Numbered from the stretch's first letter, positions 17,896 to 26,583 are shown. The stretch is 50,463 nucleotides of DNA from Anaerolineaceae bacterium (GCA_021107195.1 JAIOTF010000013.1:1-50463), one strand, 5' to 3'. The notes: generated by a model from the sequence alone, not told the origin. A program made the numbers and translations.

Positions 17896-17953
17896 AAAAA
17901 CTGCATGGCAGTGAGGTTCTGCTTCGGTCAGAGCCGGGCTGCCATGTTTTTCT
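17896..17953 (+). terminator. Rho-independent terminator after glgP
   Basis: CATGGCAG (17904-17911) pairs with CTGCCATG (17939-17946), enclosing an inner hairpin GGTTCTG-CTTCGG-TCAGAGCC with a stable C(UUCG)G-type loop. TTTTT follows. An A-run on the left side could let it act in both directions. Confidence 0.8.
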
Positions 17954-18078
17954 GTCTAATTTAGACAACACAGTATACAATGATAAGAGGATTGGTGTTT
18001 TCATTTGGACCCAAGGCCTCGATGATAAGTAGATGGGCACATCCTGAAGGTATCAGGATTTGCTGATGGAGTGAAGAA

Positions 18079-18624
18079 ATGAATGATTTATTAAGTTCAA
18101 CTTTGTTTACGCAGCCGATTTGGGTGGGAGCGTTGATCATTTTTTTATTACGGATGATCAATATCTCAATGGATACGGTGCGGTTGTTGTTCATGATCCA
18201 GGGCAGGAAATTCATTGTCTGGATTTTGGGATTTATTCAATCCATCCTGTTTGTGGTGGCAATTGGTTCGGTGCTTTCCAGACTGGATAATGTCTGGTTC
18301 CTGCTGGCCTATGCCGGTGGTTATTCTACGGGTGCATTTGTAGGTATGTGGGTTGAAGAGCGCCTGGCATTGGGCCATCTTCAGGTGACGATCATCTCAA
18401 CCTCATTAGGCACCTCGATCGCAGAGCATTTGCGCTCAGAAGGATTCGCTGTCACTGAAATTCCAGCCCGCGGCAAAGACGGGATGGTCAGCATTTTGCA
18501 CTGCGATGTCATGCGCAAAGACCTGCATTTGATAGAAACAGTCACCATGGAAGCAGATCCTAAAGCTTTCATCACCACTGAAAACGTGCGGCCATTGCGG
18601 GCGGGTTTCTGGCGCAACAAATAG
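18079..18624 (+). CDS. UPF0316 membrane protein (DUF5698/DUF2179)
   Basis: A 181-aa protein of the UPF0316 family. Three hydrophobic helices occupy about residues 13-100, with the conserved charged stretch LRMINISMDTVRLLF in the first. A soluble DUF2179-like ligand-binding domain follows, with IPARGKDGMVSILHCDVMRKD. The family is broadly conserved and has no firm function; DUF2179 domains elsewhere are thought to sense a small ligand. GGAGTG lies upstream of the ATG. It is a single gene between two terminator-like hairpins. Confidence 0.82.
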   Translation: MNDLLSSTLFTQPIWVGALIIFLLRMINISMDTVRLLFMIQGRKFIVWILGFIQSILFVVAIGSVLSRLDNVWFLLAYAGGYSTGAFVGMWVEERLALGHLQVTIISTSLGTSIAEHLRSEGFAVTEIPARGKDGMVSILHCDVMRKDLHLIETVTMEADPKAFITTENVRPLRAGFWRNK

Positions 18625-18926
18625 AATACTTTAAAGTGGCTGCTTGCGCCTCATTTTGGGATAGGATGGCTGAGAAAAAGGGGATTCTTCCTGATTTCTC
18701 ATGAAATTCTTTTCTGAATCAGTGTTTTTGGCATACATACTGCACTATAACAGATGGAGTTCTTTGTCTATTTACAGGACGAGTTTTACCAAAAATCTAC
18801 TATGATTTTTGATAAAACAGGCTATACTATAGATTAAGGAAAAGGTTAAGGGACTTGAATTGCGGTCTTTTATTAAAAGGACAGAAAAGTTTAAGTGGAC
18901 GTATGTATTGCAATAGGAGGATGAAC
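18625..18926. other. Intergenic region with weak terminator and candidate promoter
   Basis: A weak hairpin CTGATT (18691-18696) / AATCAG (18717-18722) followed by TTTTT may end the UPF0316 transcript. A TATACT at 18823-18828 could be the -10 box for the cohesin gene, but its -35 box is unclear. AGGAGG at 18915-18920 is the ribosome-binding site for the ATG at 18927. No gene is seen. Confidence 0.4.
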
Positions 18927-20471
18927 ATGAAGACCCAAAAATTGTTTTACCGGACGGCAACTCTGCTCGTGGTGTTGTGTTTGGCCCTGGCAGCTTCCAC
19001 ACCAGCGGTCGCAAAAGCTCCCGCCGTACCTGCACAGGCCGGAGCGGCGTTGATGTCGTTGCAAGCCTCTGCAGCATCTGTTAACGTGGGCGACACCTTC
19101 AATGTGACCGTACAGGTGGTAGCCGGCGTTCAGGAAGTGGATACGGTGCAAGCCAGTATCGACTTTGACCCGAATTATCTGGAGGTCGTTGCCCCGCCGA
19201 CTTCAAGCGGTGTCCTCACTACACCTCTCCAGAATGTCTATGACAATTCCCTCGGCACCGTGGATTTCGGTGCGGGTTTGTTGGGTAGTTCCATTTCGGG
19301 GACGTTTTCTGTGGTCACTGTCCAGTTTCGGGTGAAAGCTGCAACCAGTGGCACGACCCTTTCCTTCCATTCAGGTTTGCCGCGTGAGACCAACGTGCTC
19401 TATCAGGGCAGTTCTGTCTTTGGCGGCGCAACGGGTACCACCATTGCCGTAACGGGCAGCGGCGGGCCAACCCCAACCCCTGGACCAAACCCCAATCCCA
19501 ATCCCAATCCTTATCCGTATCCTTATTATTATCCTTACTATTACGGAAATATTCCCACCTTCGGTATCCTTTCGGTAATAGAGGATGATACGGTTACGGT
19601 GCAAACTTATAACTTCCCCGCTAATCGGGACTTCATTGTCCGCATGGGGCCCTATGGTGGATACGGCGTCGGCGGTATTGAGGTTGCTACCCTGAATTCC
19701 GGCACAGGCGGCTCATTCCAGGCCACTTTTGACATTCCGGATTCATTAAAGGGCAGTTATCAGATTGCGGTACGCATGGATAGCACCACTGGAGGCTACT
19801 ACAGCTTCAACTGGTTCTATAACAACACCAGTACCTCATCCGGTGGTTCCTACATTCCGACCGGGATTCCATATACAGACGTGATCAGCGTTGTTTCTGA
19901 TTCGACTGTTACTTTACAGACCTACAACTTCCCACCTAATCTTGATTTCACAGTGCGGATTGGTGCATACGGTACATACGGCATCAATGGTACCGTTGTT
20001 GCCACGACCAATTCCGGTACGGGGGGGGCCTTCCAGGTGACTTACAATATTCCTGACGCACTCAAGGGCAGCAGTATGCTCTCGATCCGTCTGGAAAACC
20101 TCGCTACCGGGTATTATGCCTACGATTGGTTTTATAATGCCGATGGTGGGGGGTATACACCGCCAGGCGGCAGCCTGCCGAACTACACAGGTTTCCCTTA
20201 CACAAGTGTAACCAATGTGGTCAAGGATACATCTGTAACGTTGCAAACCTACAATTTTCCGGCGAATCTCGACTTCACAGTACGGGTTGGCCCATACGGT
20301 ACATATGGGGTCAATGGTGTCGTAGCTGATACGATCAACTCCGGTACAGGCGGTTCTTTCCCGGTAACGGTCAGTATCCCCGCCCAGTATGTTGGTACGC
20401 CGATGCTGTCCATTCGCTTTGAAAATGCAGCTTCAGGATACAATGCTTATGACTGGTTTTATAATCAGTAA
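18927..20471 (+). CDS. Secreted cohesin protein with three YNFP repeats
   Basis: A 514-aa exported protein. Residues 1-29 are a signal peptide (LLVVLCLALAAS core, cleavage near AVA-K). Residues about 41-178 form a cohesin-type domain, with VNVGDTFNVTVQV, QEVDTVQASIDFDP and a closing SGLPRETNVLY. A Pro/Asn/Tyr-rich linker at 180-208 leads to three repeats of about 95 aa, starting near residues 209, 314 and 417. Their consensus is QTYNFPxNxDFTVRxG, then NSGTGGxF, then YDWFYN at the end. The repeats match a beta-sandwich-like module common in Chloroflexi exoproteins, of unknown function. The start is set at 18927, 6 nt after AGGAGG; ATG 18921 abuts that site. Its cohesin is closely similar to the one in the lipoprotein at 25764. 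Confidence 0.82.
   Translation: MKTQKLFYRTATLLVVLCLALAASTPAVAKAPAVPAQAGAALMSLQASAASVNVGDTFNVTVQVVAGVQEVDTVQASIDFDPNYLEVVAPPTSSGVLTTPLQNVYDNSLGTVDFGAGLLGSSISGTFSVVTVQFRVKAATSGTTLSFHSGLPRETNVLYQGSSVFGGATGTTIAVTGSGGPTPTPGPNPNPNPNPYPYPYYYPYYYGNIPTFGILSVIEDDTVTVQTYNFPANRDFIVRMGPYGGYGVGGIEVATLNSGTGGSFQATFDIPDSLKGSYQIAVRMDSTTGGYYSFNWFYNNTSTSSGGSYIPTGIPYTDVISVVSDSTVTLQTYNFPPNLDFTVRIGAYGTYGINGTVVATTNSGTGGAFQVTYNIPDALKGSSMLSIRLENLATGYYAYDWFYNADGGGYTPPGGSLPNYTGFPYTSVTNVVKDTSVTLQTYNFPANLDFTVRVGPYGTYGVNGVVADTINSGTGGSFPVTVSIPAQYVGTPMLSIRFENAASGYNAYDWFYNQ
19467..19545 (+). repeat. Low-complexity linker with AATCCC hexamers
   Basis: The coding strand for the P/N/Y linker contains about three direct AATCCC units (19494-19510), then TTATCC and TATTAT variants. 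Six-base slippage would change linker length by two residues without shifting the frame. Confidence 0.55.
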
Positions 20472-20503
20472 GCATTAGTCCCACTTTTGCTTTACCTTTT
20501 TAC

Positions 20504-20541
20504 CCTCCCGCTGATCTTAAATCCAGCGGGAGGCTTTTTTT
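20504..20541 (+). terminator. Rho-independent terminator after the cohesin/YNFP gene
   Basis: CCTCCCGCTG (20504-20513) pairs perfectly with CAGCGGGAGG (20524-20533) over a 10-nt loop and is followed by seven T. This is a textbook terminator, 33 bp after the stop. Confidence 0.9.
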
Positions 20542-20794
20542 AATCCGGATATCTTGTACCAGACTTGATATGGAGGATCGAAGAAATCAAAATCATCATA
20601 GCGAAGATGGTGGAGGGTGCTTTTCACCACAGACGGACACAGTCCAGACGGACACAGTCCACAGGTAAGCGTTGGCACAGATCTACTCTTACAATGGATT
20701 TGTTTTCACCAGGGTGTTCGCGGAAGATCTTGAAAAAGGGTGAGCAGGAAAACGAGACATCAAATTCCAGGTAGGCGAAGCAGAAGAATGGGTT
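20542..20794. other. Intergenic region with a 15-bp tandem duplication
   Basis: It holds two perfect direct copies of AGACGGACACAGTCC at 20631-20645 and 20646-20660, flanked by CCAC and CACAG. No gene is convincing. It separates two convergent transcripts, so promoters are not expected. The - strand gene at 20795 has no clear terminator here. Confidence 0.5.
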
Positions 20795-23194
20795 TTATGG
20801 CACAGCTTTGAATAACTGATTGCCATACGCCAGCAAGATCACTCGATTGCCCGGGGAAACGATGGTAAATGCAGTTGGTTCACCCTCCGGTATCCGGTAA
20901 TCGGCGTCAAATTTTGGGTAGAATTTCTCATTCAACGTTTTCAAGCTAGTCGTGAATTGATAAATGACTGCCTGCTTGCTGTCCAGGATTGTCACGTAAG
21001 AGAAGGGAGCAGGATTAGACATCATTTGACTGAATTGATTTTGGAATGATCCTGTATTGGCAGTTGCCGCATCACTGATTGCGTATTTGACCAGATCGAT
21101 GGGCATGTCGGTGCAGACTGTGGGTTGTTGAATTTCATTTTTTTCATTGACAATGCGCGGGTCACATATTGTCATTGTTCCTGACTCGTGTAACAGATAG
21201 ATCTGGTTTTCAAAATAGACAACATCAACCACGTCTTTGAGGTTTGGAATAGTGGCATCAAAGAAGAAGCGGTCCTTGCTACCTTCATAGTCCAGAATTT
21301 CAGCATCCTCGCTATTATCATGTTTGAAGAACCACATAGCGTTGTTATCCGGACTGAGCACAAACATCCCGATTTCGCTGATCTCTATACTTTTGATCTC
21401 TCCCCATCCTTCCGCAGGGGTTGCCAATGTGCCAGAGACTGGCTCCAGGTCTGGCACACAGAATAGATAATTTCCCGCCTTGTCTAAAGCCAGAATGGGT
21501 GCTCCTTTGGGAATTGGTTTGTCAAACATCTTTTTGTTCAGCACTACCATGTCAACCAGAGGTTGGATTGTGATGCCGTCCACCGCTCCCGGCCCGCATT
21601 TGAAATTAGGATCCAGACTGTATTCGTAATCCTGACCGGTTTGAATCAAACGCTGAACCGTTCCGCTGTTGCTGTCCAGCAGATAAATATCGCTCTCGTT
21701 GGCTACCATTTGCGTGATATGCCATCCTCGATTTGTGTCTGTGCCCAGGATCGGGTAATAGTTCAGCCGTGTGATGTCATTGATCGTATCCAGTGTTTCT
21801 TCCGCTTTGGCGCGCAACATACGGGACTCTTCGCTTTGCCCAAAGTTGTCTGCCTGGTCCAACCATGTGAGCACTTGCATCCAGCTTGTGGCACGCAGGG
21901 TAGGATCAGAAGTGATGTCGGCTTCGGTGGCAGTGGCCATTGCTCTGCTCAGATATTCCTGACGTTGTTCATTGCGGCCAGTCGTAAAATAGACAGCCGA
22001 AGCAATAACTGCGATCAGGACAGGAACCACGATAGCAATTGCCAGCATTGTTTTGGGGGAGAGAGAAAGGTTGAGGGGATCGTCTCCCGGTAAAAATCGC
22101 CCCAGTAATTTTGAAAGGCGGTTCTTGATCTTGCCCTGGGTGGCTTTGCCGCTGACCCACAGGTCGGCCAGTTTCTCTTTTACCTCTGGTTGGCTGCGAC
22201 GCATCTGGCGGCGTGGGCCAGGTTGTTTGGTCTGCGGCATGCTTACCTGCCCGGTGGGAGATGCTGATGGAACAACGCCACTTGTGTCGGGCTCCGCCGT
22301 CTGTCGGTCGGGAACCGGCGGAAGAGTTGTAAGCGGGATTTTCTCAATAGCTGGTTCAGCCGGAGGCGCTTCAGCCATAGGGGGCGGGCTGCCGGGGGGC
22401 TCAGCCGCCGCTGGCGGCGCAGCGGGTTCAACGGGTGCTTCGCTCTGGATACCTTGTGCCCGCGGCTGATAAATGCGCCCCTGTCCCCGGCGGAACTGGA
22501 GCAACACTGCTCGTAATTCGTTTAGAGATGGTTCAAGGATTCGGCGGCGTATCTGTCCGAGCGGCAGCCGGGAAATGTCTTCCAGCGTTCCCGCTGTCCA
22601 GGATTCTGGCGGTTCAGGGCAAAAGATCAGCAGATCGCCGGGAGCGGCTTCGGTTTGGAAATAACTGAGCTGGATTGAGCGCCCCACTCCCAGTCCGCGG
22701 CCGGCGGTAAAGGGTTCATAGAAAGTCTGAACACCTGTTTTTCCCAGGAAAAAGGATTTGGTATCGCCAGCATGCACAACAAAAATTTGATTTCTACGCA
22801 GAACAGCCAGATTAAAAATGCCGATTTTTTGTCTGTTTCCATGACCAGATTGATTTTTCTTTAAGAGGAAGCTGTTCAGGTCTTCGGCTACAGTGCGCAG
22901 ACCGGTGGTGGCAGAACCGCGGGAATTGAAATACGTCGTTGCTAACCGGTTGAGCAATTCATCCATTTGGCTGAAGGGCAGCCAGGCATCTTCTTCCAGG
23001 GTCAGGAACAGGAAAAGAATGTCCTCGCTGCGGTTGCGATGGGCTCTTTTGGGGGCATCTTTCACCAGTAAGCCAGGAATTCTAACGCTTTCCTGACCGG
23101 CACTGCGGTGGAGTGGCAGAGTATAAATATCAAACACGTTTTTTCCTGTCGTTTTGTTGTTTTCTTTGAATTGATTATACATCCATTCGCTCAT
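20795..23194 (-). CDS. Membrane protein with degenerate PP2C-like domain and extracytoplasmic propeller-like region
   Basis: About 799 aa. Residues 1-230 resemble a PP2C/SpoIIE-type phosphatase fold (GIFNLAVLRRNQIFVVHAGDTKS, GRGLGVG, GDLLIFCPEP). The acidic metal-binding motifs of active enzymes (DGHGG-type and DN) were not found. A Pro/Ala-rich stretch of about 100 aa follows, then a basic segment and one membrane helix (MLAIAIVVPVLIAVIASAVYF). The C-terminal half has repeated short strands ending in aromatic-glycine turns (YLLDSNSGTVQRL, YLFCVPD, YLLHESGTM), suggesting a propeller outside the membrane. It could be a pseudo-phosphatase sensor. The start is uncertain: ATG 23194 is used, TTG 23206 or ATG 23182 are alternatives, and none has a good ribosome-binding site. 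Confidence 0.55.
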   Translation of the reverse strand: MSEWMYNQFKENNKTTGKNVFDIYTLPLHRSAGQESVRIPGLLVKDAPKRAHRNRSEDILFLFLTLEEDAWLPFSQMDELLNRLATTYFNSRGSATTGLRTVAEDLNSFLLKKNQSGHGNRQKIGIFNLAVLRRNQIFVVHAGDTKSFFLGKTGVQTFYEPFTAGRGLGVGRSIQLSYFQTEAAPGDLLIFCPEPPESWTAGTLEDISRLPLGQIRRRILEPSLNELRAVLLQFRRGQGRIYQPRAQGIQSEAPVEPAAPPAAAEPPGSPPPMAEAPPAEPAIEKIPLTTLPPVPDRQTAEPDTSGVVPSASPTGQVSMPQTKQPGPRRQMRRSQPEVKEKLADLWVSGKATQGKIKNRLSKLLGRFLPGDDPLNLSLSPKTMLAIAIVVPVLIAVIASAVYFTTGRNEQRQEYLSRAMATATEADITSDPTLRATSWMQVLTWLDQADNFGQSEESRMLRAKAEETLDTINDITRLNYYPILGTDTNRGWHITQMVANESDIYLLDSNSGTVQRLIQTGQDYEYSLDPNFKCGPGAVDGITIQPLVDMVVLNKKMFDKPIPKGAPILALDKAGNYLFCVPDLEPVSGTLATPAEGWGEIKSIEISEIGMFVLSPDNNAMWFFKHDNSEDAEILDYEGSKDRFFFDATIPNLKDVVDVVYFENQIYLLHESGTMTICDPRIVNEKNEIQQPTVCTDMPIDLVKYAISDAATANTGSFQNQFSQMMSNPAPFSYVTILDSKQAVIYQFTTSLKTLNEKFYPKFDADYRIPEGEPTAFTIVSPGNRVILLAYGNQLFKAVP

Positions 23195-23413
23195 AGTTTT
23201 TTTCAATCATCTGTGCGCATCACAAAATTCATCATTCTATGTGCGATGATGATTACGGAAATGGTTGCATGCTCTGTACCTGCTTTGTTGATTCCCGGGT
23301 CCGAAAAGTTCATTCTTCTTAATCAGTGAAAATTTGGTATGATTAACAATATATTTGGGGAAACCTCGGTTATCATTTGTATTGTACTTTGATATTTAGT
23401 AGGGATGTTTTGC

Positions 23414-23441
23414 TTGTTTTTTGTGGTCAGATTGGTATACT
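23414..23441 (+). promoter_or_regulatory. Candidate sigma-70 promoter for the dockerin gene
   Basis: TTGTTT (23414-23419) and TATACT (23436-23441) are spaced by 16 bp. The start site would lie about 165 nt before the ATG at 23614, which leaves a sizeable leader. Confidence 0.45.
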
Positions 23442-23462
23442 TAATTAGATAGAGTTTTAACC

Positions 23463-23534
23463 ATGAGTACTTTGTATCAAGCCATTGCTGAAATTGGCAT
23501 ATTTGTTGCAAGTAATGGTGGGAGGAACCTTTAG
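23463..23534 (+). CDS. Possible 23-residue leader peptide
   Basis: An ATG frame encodes 23 residues (MSTLYQAIAEIGIFVASNGG and three more), with a TAG stop, inside the leader of the dockerin gene. No strong ribosome-binding site precedes it. Length and lack of comparison make it a guess. Confidence 0.15.
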   Translation: MSTLYQAIAEIGIFVASNGGRNL

Positions 23535-23564
23535 TATTTATCCTTAGAATTACCGATATAGGGA

Positions 23565-23585
23565 GATGTGAAAGGTATTCACATC
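23565..23585 (+). promoter_or_regulatory. Leader hairpin upstream of the dockerin gene
   Basis: GATGTGAA-AGGTA-TTCACATC is a perfect 8-bp inverted repeat, 17 bp upstream of the GGAGGAG ribosome-binding site. It may be an operator or an RNA hairpin that affects translation. Confidence 0.4.
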
Positions 23586-23613
23586 GTCGGGCAATTTGTC
23601 CAGGAGGAGTTAG

Positions 23614-25749
23614 ATGAAGACATTGAAAATCGCAGTTTTGATTGCCATGTTAGTGAACATGGTCTTTCTCACCGGGAGTGCGCCGCTTGATGCGGGGCCT
23701 GTTGTCCCGGATGTGGTAGAACCACCGGCAAAGATATCTCCTCGCCCGGCAGCGGTTCAGGGGACTGGTTCGCAGACTGTCAATGGCTGGCCCCCAACCA
23801 ATTATGGCGGTTCAGGCGTGGCGACCAACCCTTCATATCCCAACCGTGTCATTTTGAATGGTTATGTTGGTGATTATGCCTGGGCGTTGTACGTCTTTAC
23901 CCTGCCGCCCGAAGTAGCTGTTGATGGCACAAACTTGCTGGATCTCACTATTGGATTCTATGGCGGTGATTTCAATGCTGGCGGTGATCCGCCCGCAATT
24001 GAATTGTGGAATTACAATACGAGCGGGTATGCTACCAGCGTTGACGCAGCTTATGAAGCCACTGGCTGGCACATGATTAACACCACTGCCTTGGCGGCTG
24101 ATCCTGTTTCGGATTATGTCGATGCCAATGGTCAAGTCTGGGTACGCATCCGCACCTACCCGGGCGTTTCCGCTTTTGTGGATAATGTTAAGGTGAGCTA
24201 TATCTATAATAAGGCGCCCAATCCGCCGATCCTGGTTACGCCAGCGGATCACTCTATCAATATTTCCACATATCCCACTTTCACATGGGACGAGAACAGT
24301 AATGATATCAGCGTCAGTTATTCAGTGTATTTGCAGCGCTTTGGCGACCCCAACTTTACTATCGTTCCCGGTTGTACCGACGTTTTTGGTTCAAGCTGTA
24401 CGCTGACCGGTTTTCCGGTTGCGGGCACGCCTTTGCTCCCCGGTTGGGCCTATGACTGGAAAGTGAGCGCCAAAGATGTCAGCAATTACACGGTCTTCAG
24501 CACCACTACCAGGCAGTTCACCACTTACGGTACTTGCCATGCGTTGACTTTCAATGTGTTTGGTAATTCCGGCGTCGCACCGTTGACATCGCCGATAAGT
24601 TCTTCGGGATGTCCGGATAATCATTACTATGCCGGAACCGTGGTCAATTTGACCGCACAGCCTGATATGGGCAAAGAAGTGTTCAGTTGGACGAACACGG
24701 ACGATGATACTCTTGAGGGTTTGACCAATACGGTTACCATGCCGAATGCTGCTCATGCAGTTGACATTGTATATGAACCGTCCTGTTATCTTTTGACCGC
24801 TGCCTATACTGGCACTGGTCTTGATCCTACGGCCAGCCCGCTGCGCTCTTCACCCACCTGTGACCCGTTGGGCGATGGCTATTTCATTTATGATGAAGCC
24901 ATAACCATGACTGCATATCCAGACCTGCCCTTGTGGTATCTGGCAAGCTGGACTGGTACATCTGGCGCTTTCAACAACACTTTCACCATGCCGCCCTATG
25001 ATCACACTGTAACGGCTAATTACTCACAGGCCTGCTATTCATTGACCCTTACGCATAACGGTAACGGCGCCAATCCTATTGCCAATCCAACCATGTCTGC
25101 TGGCTGTGATCCCGGAAAATACTTGTCCGGCGAAGCCATTACATTGAACGCCACCCCGGACTTTGGCTATTCGGTGAGCGGCTGGACGGGCACGGATAAC
25201 GATACCAGCACCAATAGCACCAATACACTGACCATGCCCAATTTCAATCAGAATGCGTCGGTGACCTATGCAGTAGCAGGCGCAACTGCCACGATCAACG
25301 GCAGCGTTAGTCTGACTGGCCGCCCGATACCGCCTAACAATCAATGGTTGACCAACCTGACCATCAAGCTGCTTTCCCCCGGTACATCCACGGTGCATTA
25401 CACTTTCACTGTCAACACGGATAATATGGGCGAATTCAGCATCCCCGGTCTGATCCCGGGAACCTACGACATTCTCACCAAGGGTGCAACCACGCTGCAG
25501 AACAAGATATCTTCAAAGGTGATTGCCGACGGCTTGAATGCCTTTACAATGGGAACCCTCAAAGAAGGCGATTCAAACAATGACAATTATGTCAATGCCA
25601 CCGACTTTTCCTTGTTGGCTGCTTCCTATGGTAAGTGCCTGGGGACGACTGGCTACAATGATTATGCCGATTTCAATAATGACAACTGCGTGACCGGGGC
25701 TGACTTCTCCTTGTTGGCCACGAACTACGGTCTTGGCGGACAGTGGTAA
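23614..25749 (+). CDS. Secreted dockerin protein with three InlB-like repeats
   Basis: A 711-aa exported protein. The signal peptide core is IAVLIAMLVNMVFLTGS. A beta-rich N-terminal domain of about 170 aa precedes an Fn3-like domain near residue 199 (PPILVTPADHSINISTYPTF). Three 'divergent InlB B-repeats' of about 83 aa begin with Cys at 308, 391 and 474. Each has a second Cys about 30 residues on and ends with TMP-x-H/N-type strands. A carboxypeptidase-regulatory-like domain spans about 560-650. The C-terminus is a type I dockerin: two calcium loops, DSNNDNYVNATD and DFNNDNCVTGAD, each followed by FSLLA-x-x-YG. CAGGAGGAG precedes the start. The dockerin should bind a cohesin, and the flanking genes both encode one. 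Confidence 0.85.
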   Translation: MKTLKIAVLIAMLVNMVFLTGSAPLDAGPVVPDVVEPPAKISPRPAAVQGTGSQTVNGWPPTNYGGSGVATNPSYPNRVILNGYVGDYAWALYVFTLPPEVAVDGTNLLDLTIGFYGGDFNAGGDPPAIELWNYNTSGYATSVDAAYEATGWHMINTTALAADPVSDYVDANGQVWVRIRTYPGVSAFVDNVKVSYIYNKAPNPPILVTPADHSINISTYPTFTWDENSNDISVSYSVYLQRFGDPNFTIVPGCTDVFGSSCTLTGFPVAGTPLLPGWAYDWKVSAKDVSNYTVFSTTTRQFTTYGTCHALTFNVFGNSGVAPLTSPISSSGCPDNHYYAGTVVNLTAQPDMGKEVFSWTNTDDDTLEGLTNTVTMPNAAHAVDIVYEPSCYLLTAAYTGTGLDPTASPLRSSPTCDPLGDGYFIYDEAITMTAYPDLPLWYLASWTGTSGAFNNTFTMPPYDHTVTANYSQACYSLTLTHNGNGANPIANPTMSAGCDPGKYLSGEAITLNATPDFGYSVSGWTGTDNDTSTNSTNTLTMPNFNQNASVTYAVAGATATINGSVSLTGRPIPPNNQWLTNLTIKLLSPGTSTVHYTFTVNTDNMGEFSIPGLIPGTYDILTKGATTLQNKISSKVIADGLNAFTMGTLKEGDSNNDNYVNATDFSLLAASYGKCLGTTGYNDYADFNNDNCVTGADFSLLATNYGLGGQW

Positions 25750-25763
25750 GTTTCTTTAGATCT

Positions 25764-26378
25764 ATGAGTATCAAAGCAGCGCCAGGTTTCCTGGCGCTGC
25801 TCTTTCTGTTATCAGCCTGTCAACCCCAGGTCGAGGTAGAAGAAGCAGAACCATCTGCTTTGCCCGTGGTAACTGTTACACCAGTAGTGTTGGCTGCCGA
25901 AACAGCAGAGAAAGAACAGCATATTGCCCAGCCTCCTGAAAAAACAGCCGCTTTTTTTCTGGAATTACAGGACGAGCTGGTACAGGCTGGAGAAGAATTT
26001 GTAGTTTGTGTTCTTGTTGACACGGGCGGCCAGGAGGTGGATACAATCCAGGTCAGTTTGAATTTTGACTCCAAGCTGTTAGAAGTGGTTGAACTCCGAC
26101 CCGGCGAAGTTTTCGATACAGAGCTGCAATCCATGTTTGATAACCAGGCCGGAATGATTGATTATGCTGCCGGTTTACTGGGAAGCAAACGAAGCGGGCA
26201 AGTGGAAGTTATGCAAATTGAATTGAAAGCACTGCAAGAAACCGCAGCCAGTACTTCGCTCTCATTCAATTTTGGCCTCCCGCGTGAAACCGGCGTCTAC
26301 CTGGAAGGCTACTCGGTGCTTAAAGAAGATGGAGCCCAGGATTTTGTCATCCCACTGGAAGATGCTCCTGGCGAATAA
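25764..26378 (+). CDS. Cohesin-domain lipoprotein
   Basis: A 204-aa lipoprotein. The signal peptide ends in the lipobox LLSAC with lipidated Cys19. A linker of about 50 aa leads to one cohesin domain: VQAGEEFVVCVLV, QEVDTIQVSLNFD, SMFDNQAGMIDYAAGLLGS and FGLPRETGVYLEG. The last two segments closely parallel the cohesin in the protein at 18927. Its likely role is to anchor dockerin-bearing proteins, such as the product of the gene 14 bp upstream, to the cell surface. A GTG at 25743 overlapping the previous gene is an alternative start. Neither start has a strong ribosome-binding site, so translational coupling is plausible. Confidence 0.78.
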   Translation: MSIKAAPGFLALLFLLSACQPQVEVEEAEPSALPVVTVTPVVLAAETAEKEQHIAQPPEKTAAFFLELQDELVQAGEEFVVCVLVDTGGQEVDTIQVSLNFDSKLLEVVELRPGEVFDTELQSMFDNQAGMIDYAAGLLGSKRSGQVEVMQIELKALQETAASTSLSFNFGLPRETGVYLEGYSVLKEDGAQDFVIPLEDAPGE

Positions 26379-26411
26379 GGGGACTATCTTTAATTGTTCA
26401 ATAGTAATGAT

Positions 26412-26447
26412 ATAAGCCTCCTGATCCAAGCAGGAGGCTTATAATTT
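26412..26447 (+). terminator. Terminator-like hairpin after the cohesin lipoprotein gene
   Basis: ATAAGCCTCCTG (26412-26423) pairs perfectly with CAGGAGGCTTAT (26431-26442) over a 7-nt loop. The T-tract is weak (AATTTG), so termination efficiency is uncertain. Confidence 0.65.
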
Positions 26448-26583
26448 GCATATTCAATTGTGAGTCACAGGTGGAGAGCGTTCGCGCAAAAGTCAACCAG
26501 CTCCATTTCATCCGTGCTTTTCAATTAACTTCATTTGTGGTAATCTTATTTTTCAGTTATCCCCATTGCAGGAGGAACACCCT

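Noticed and set aside
20631..20660. Tandem 15-bp units considered as the start of a CRISPR or VNTR array
   Set aside because: Only two adjacent copies with no spacers and no cas genes nearby.
20795..23194. Active PP2C phosphatase
   Set aside because: The Asp-Gly and Asp-Asn metal ligands expected of active enzymes could not be found, so only a PP2C-like fold is claimed.
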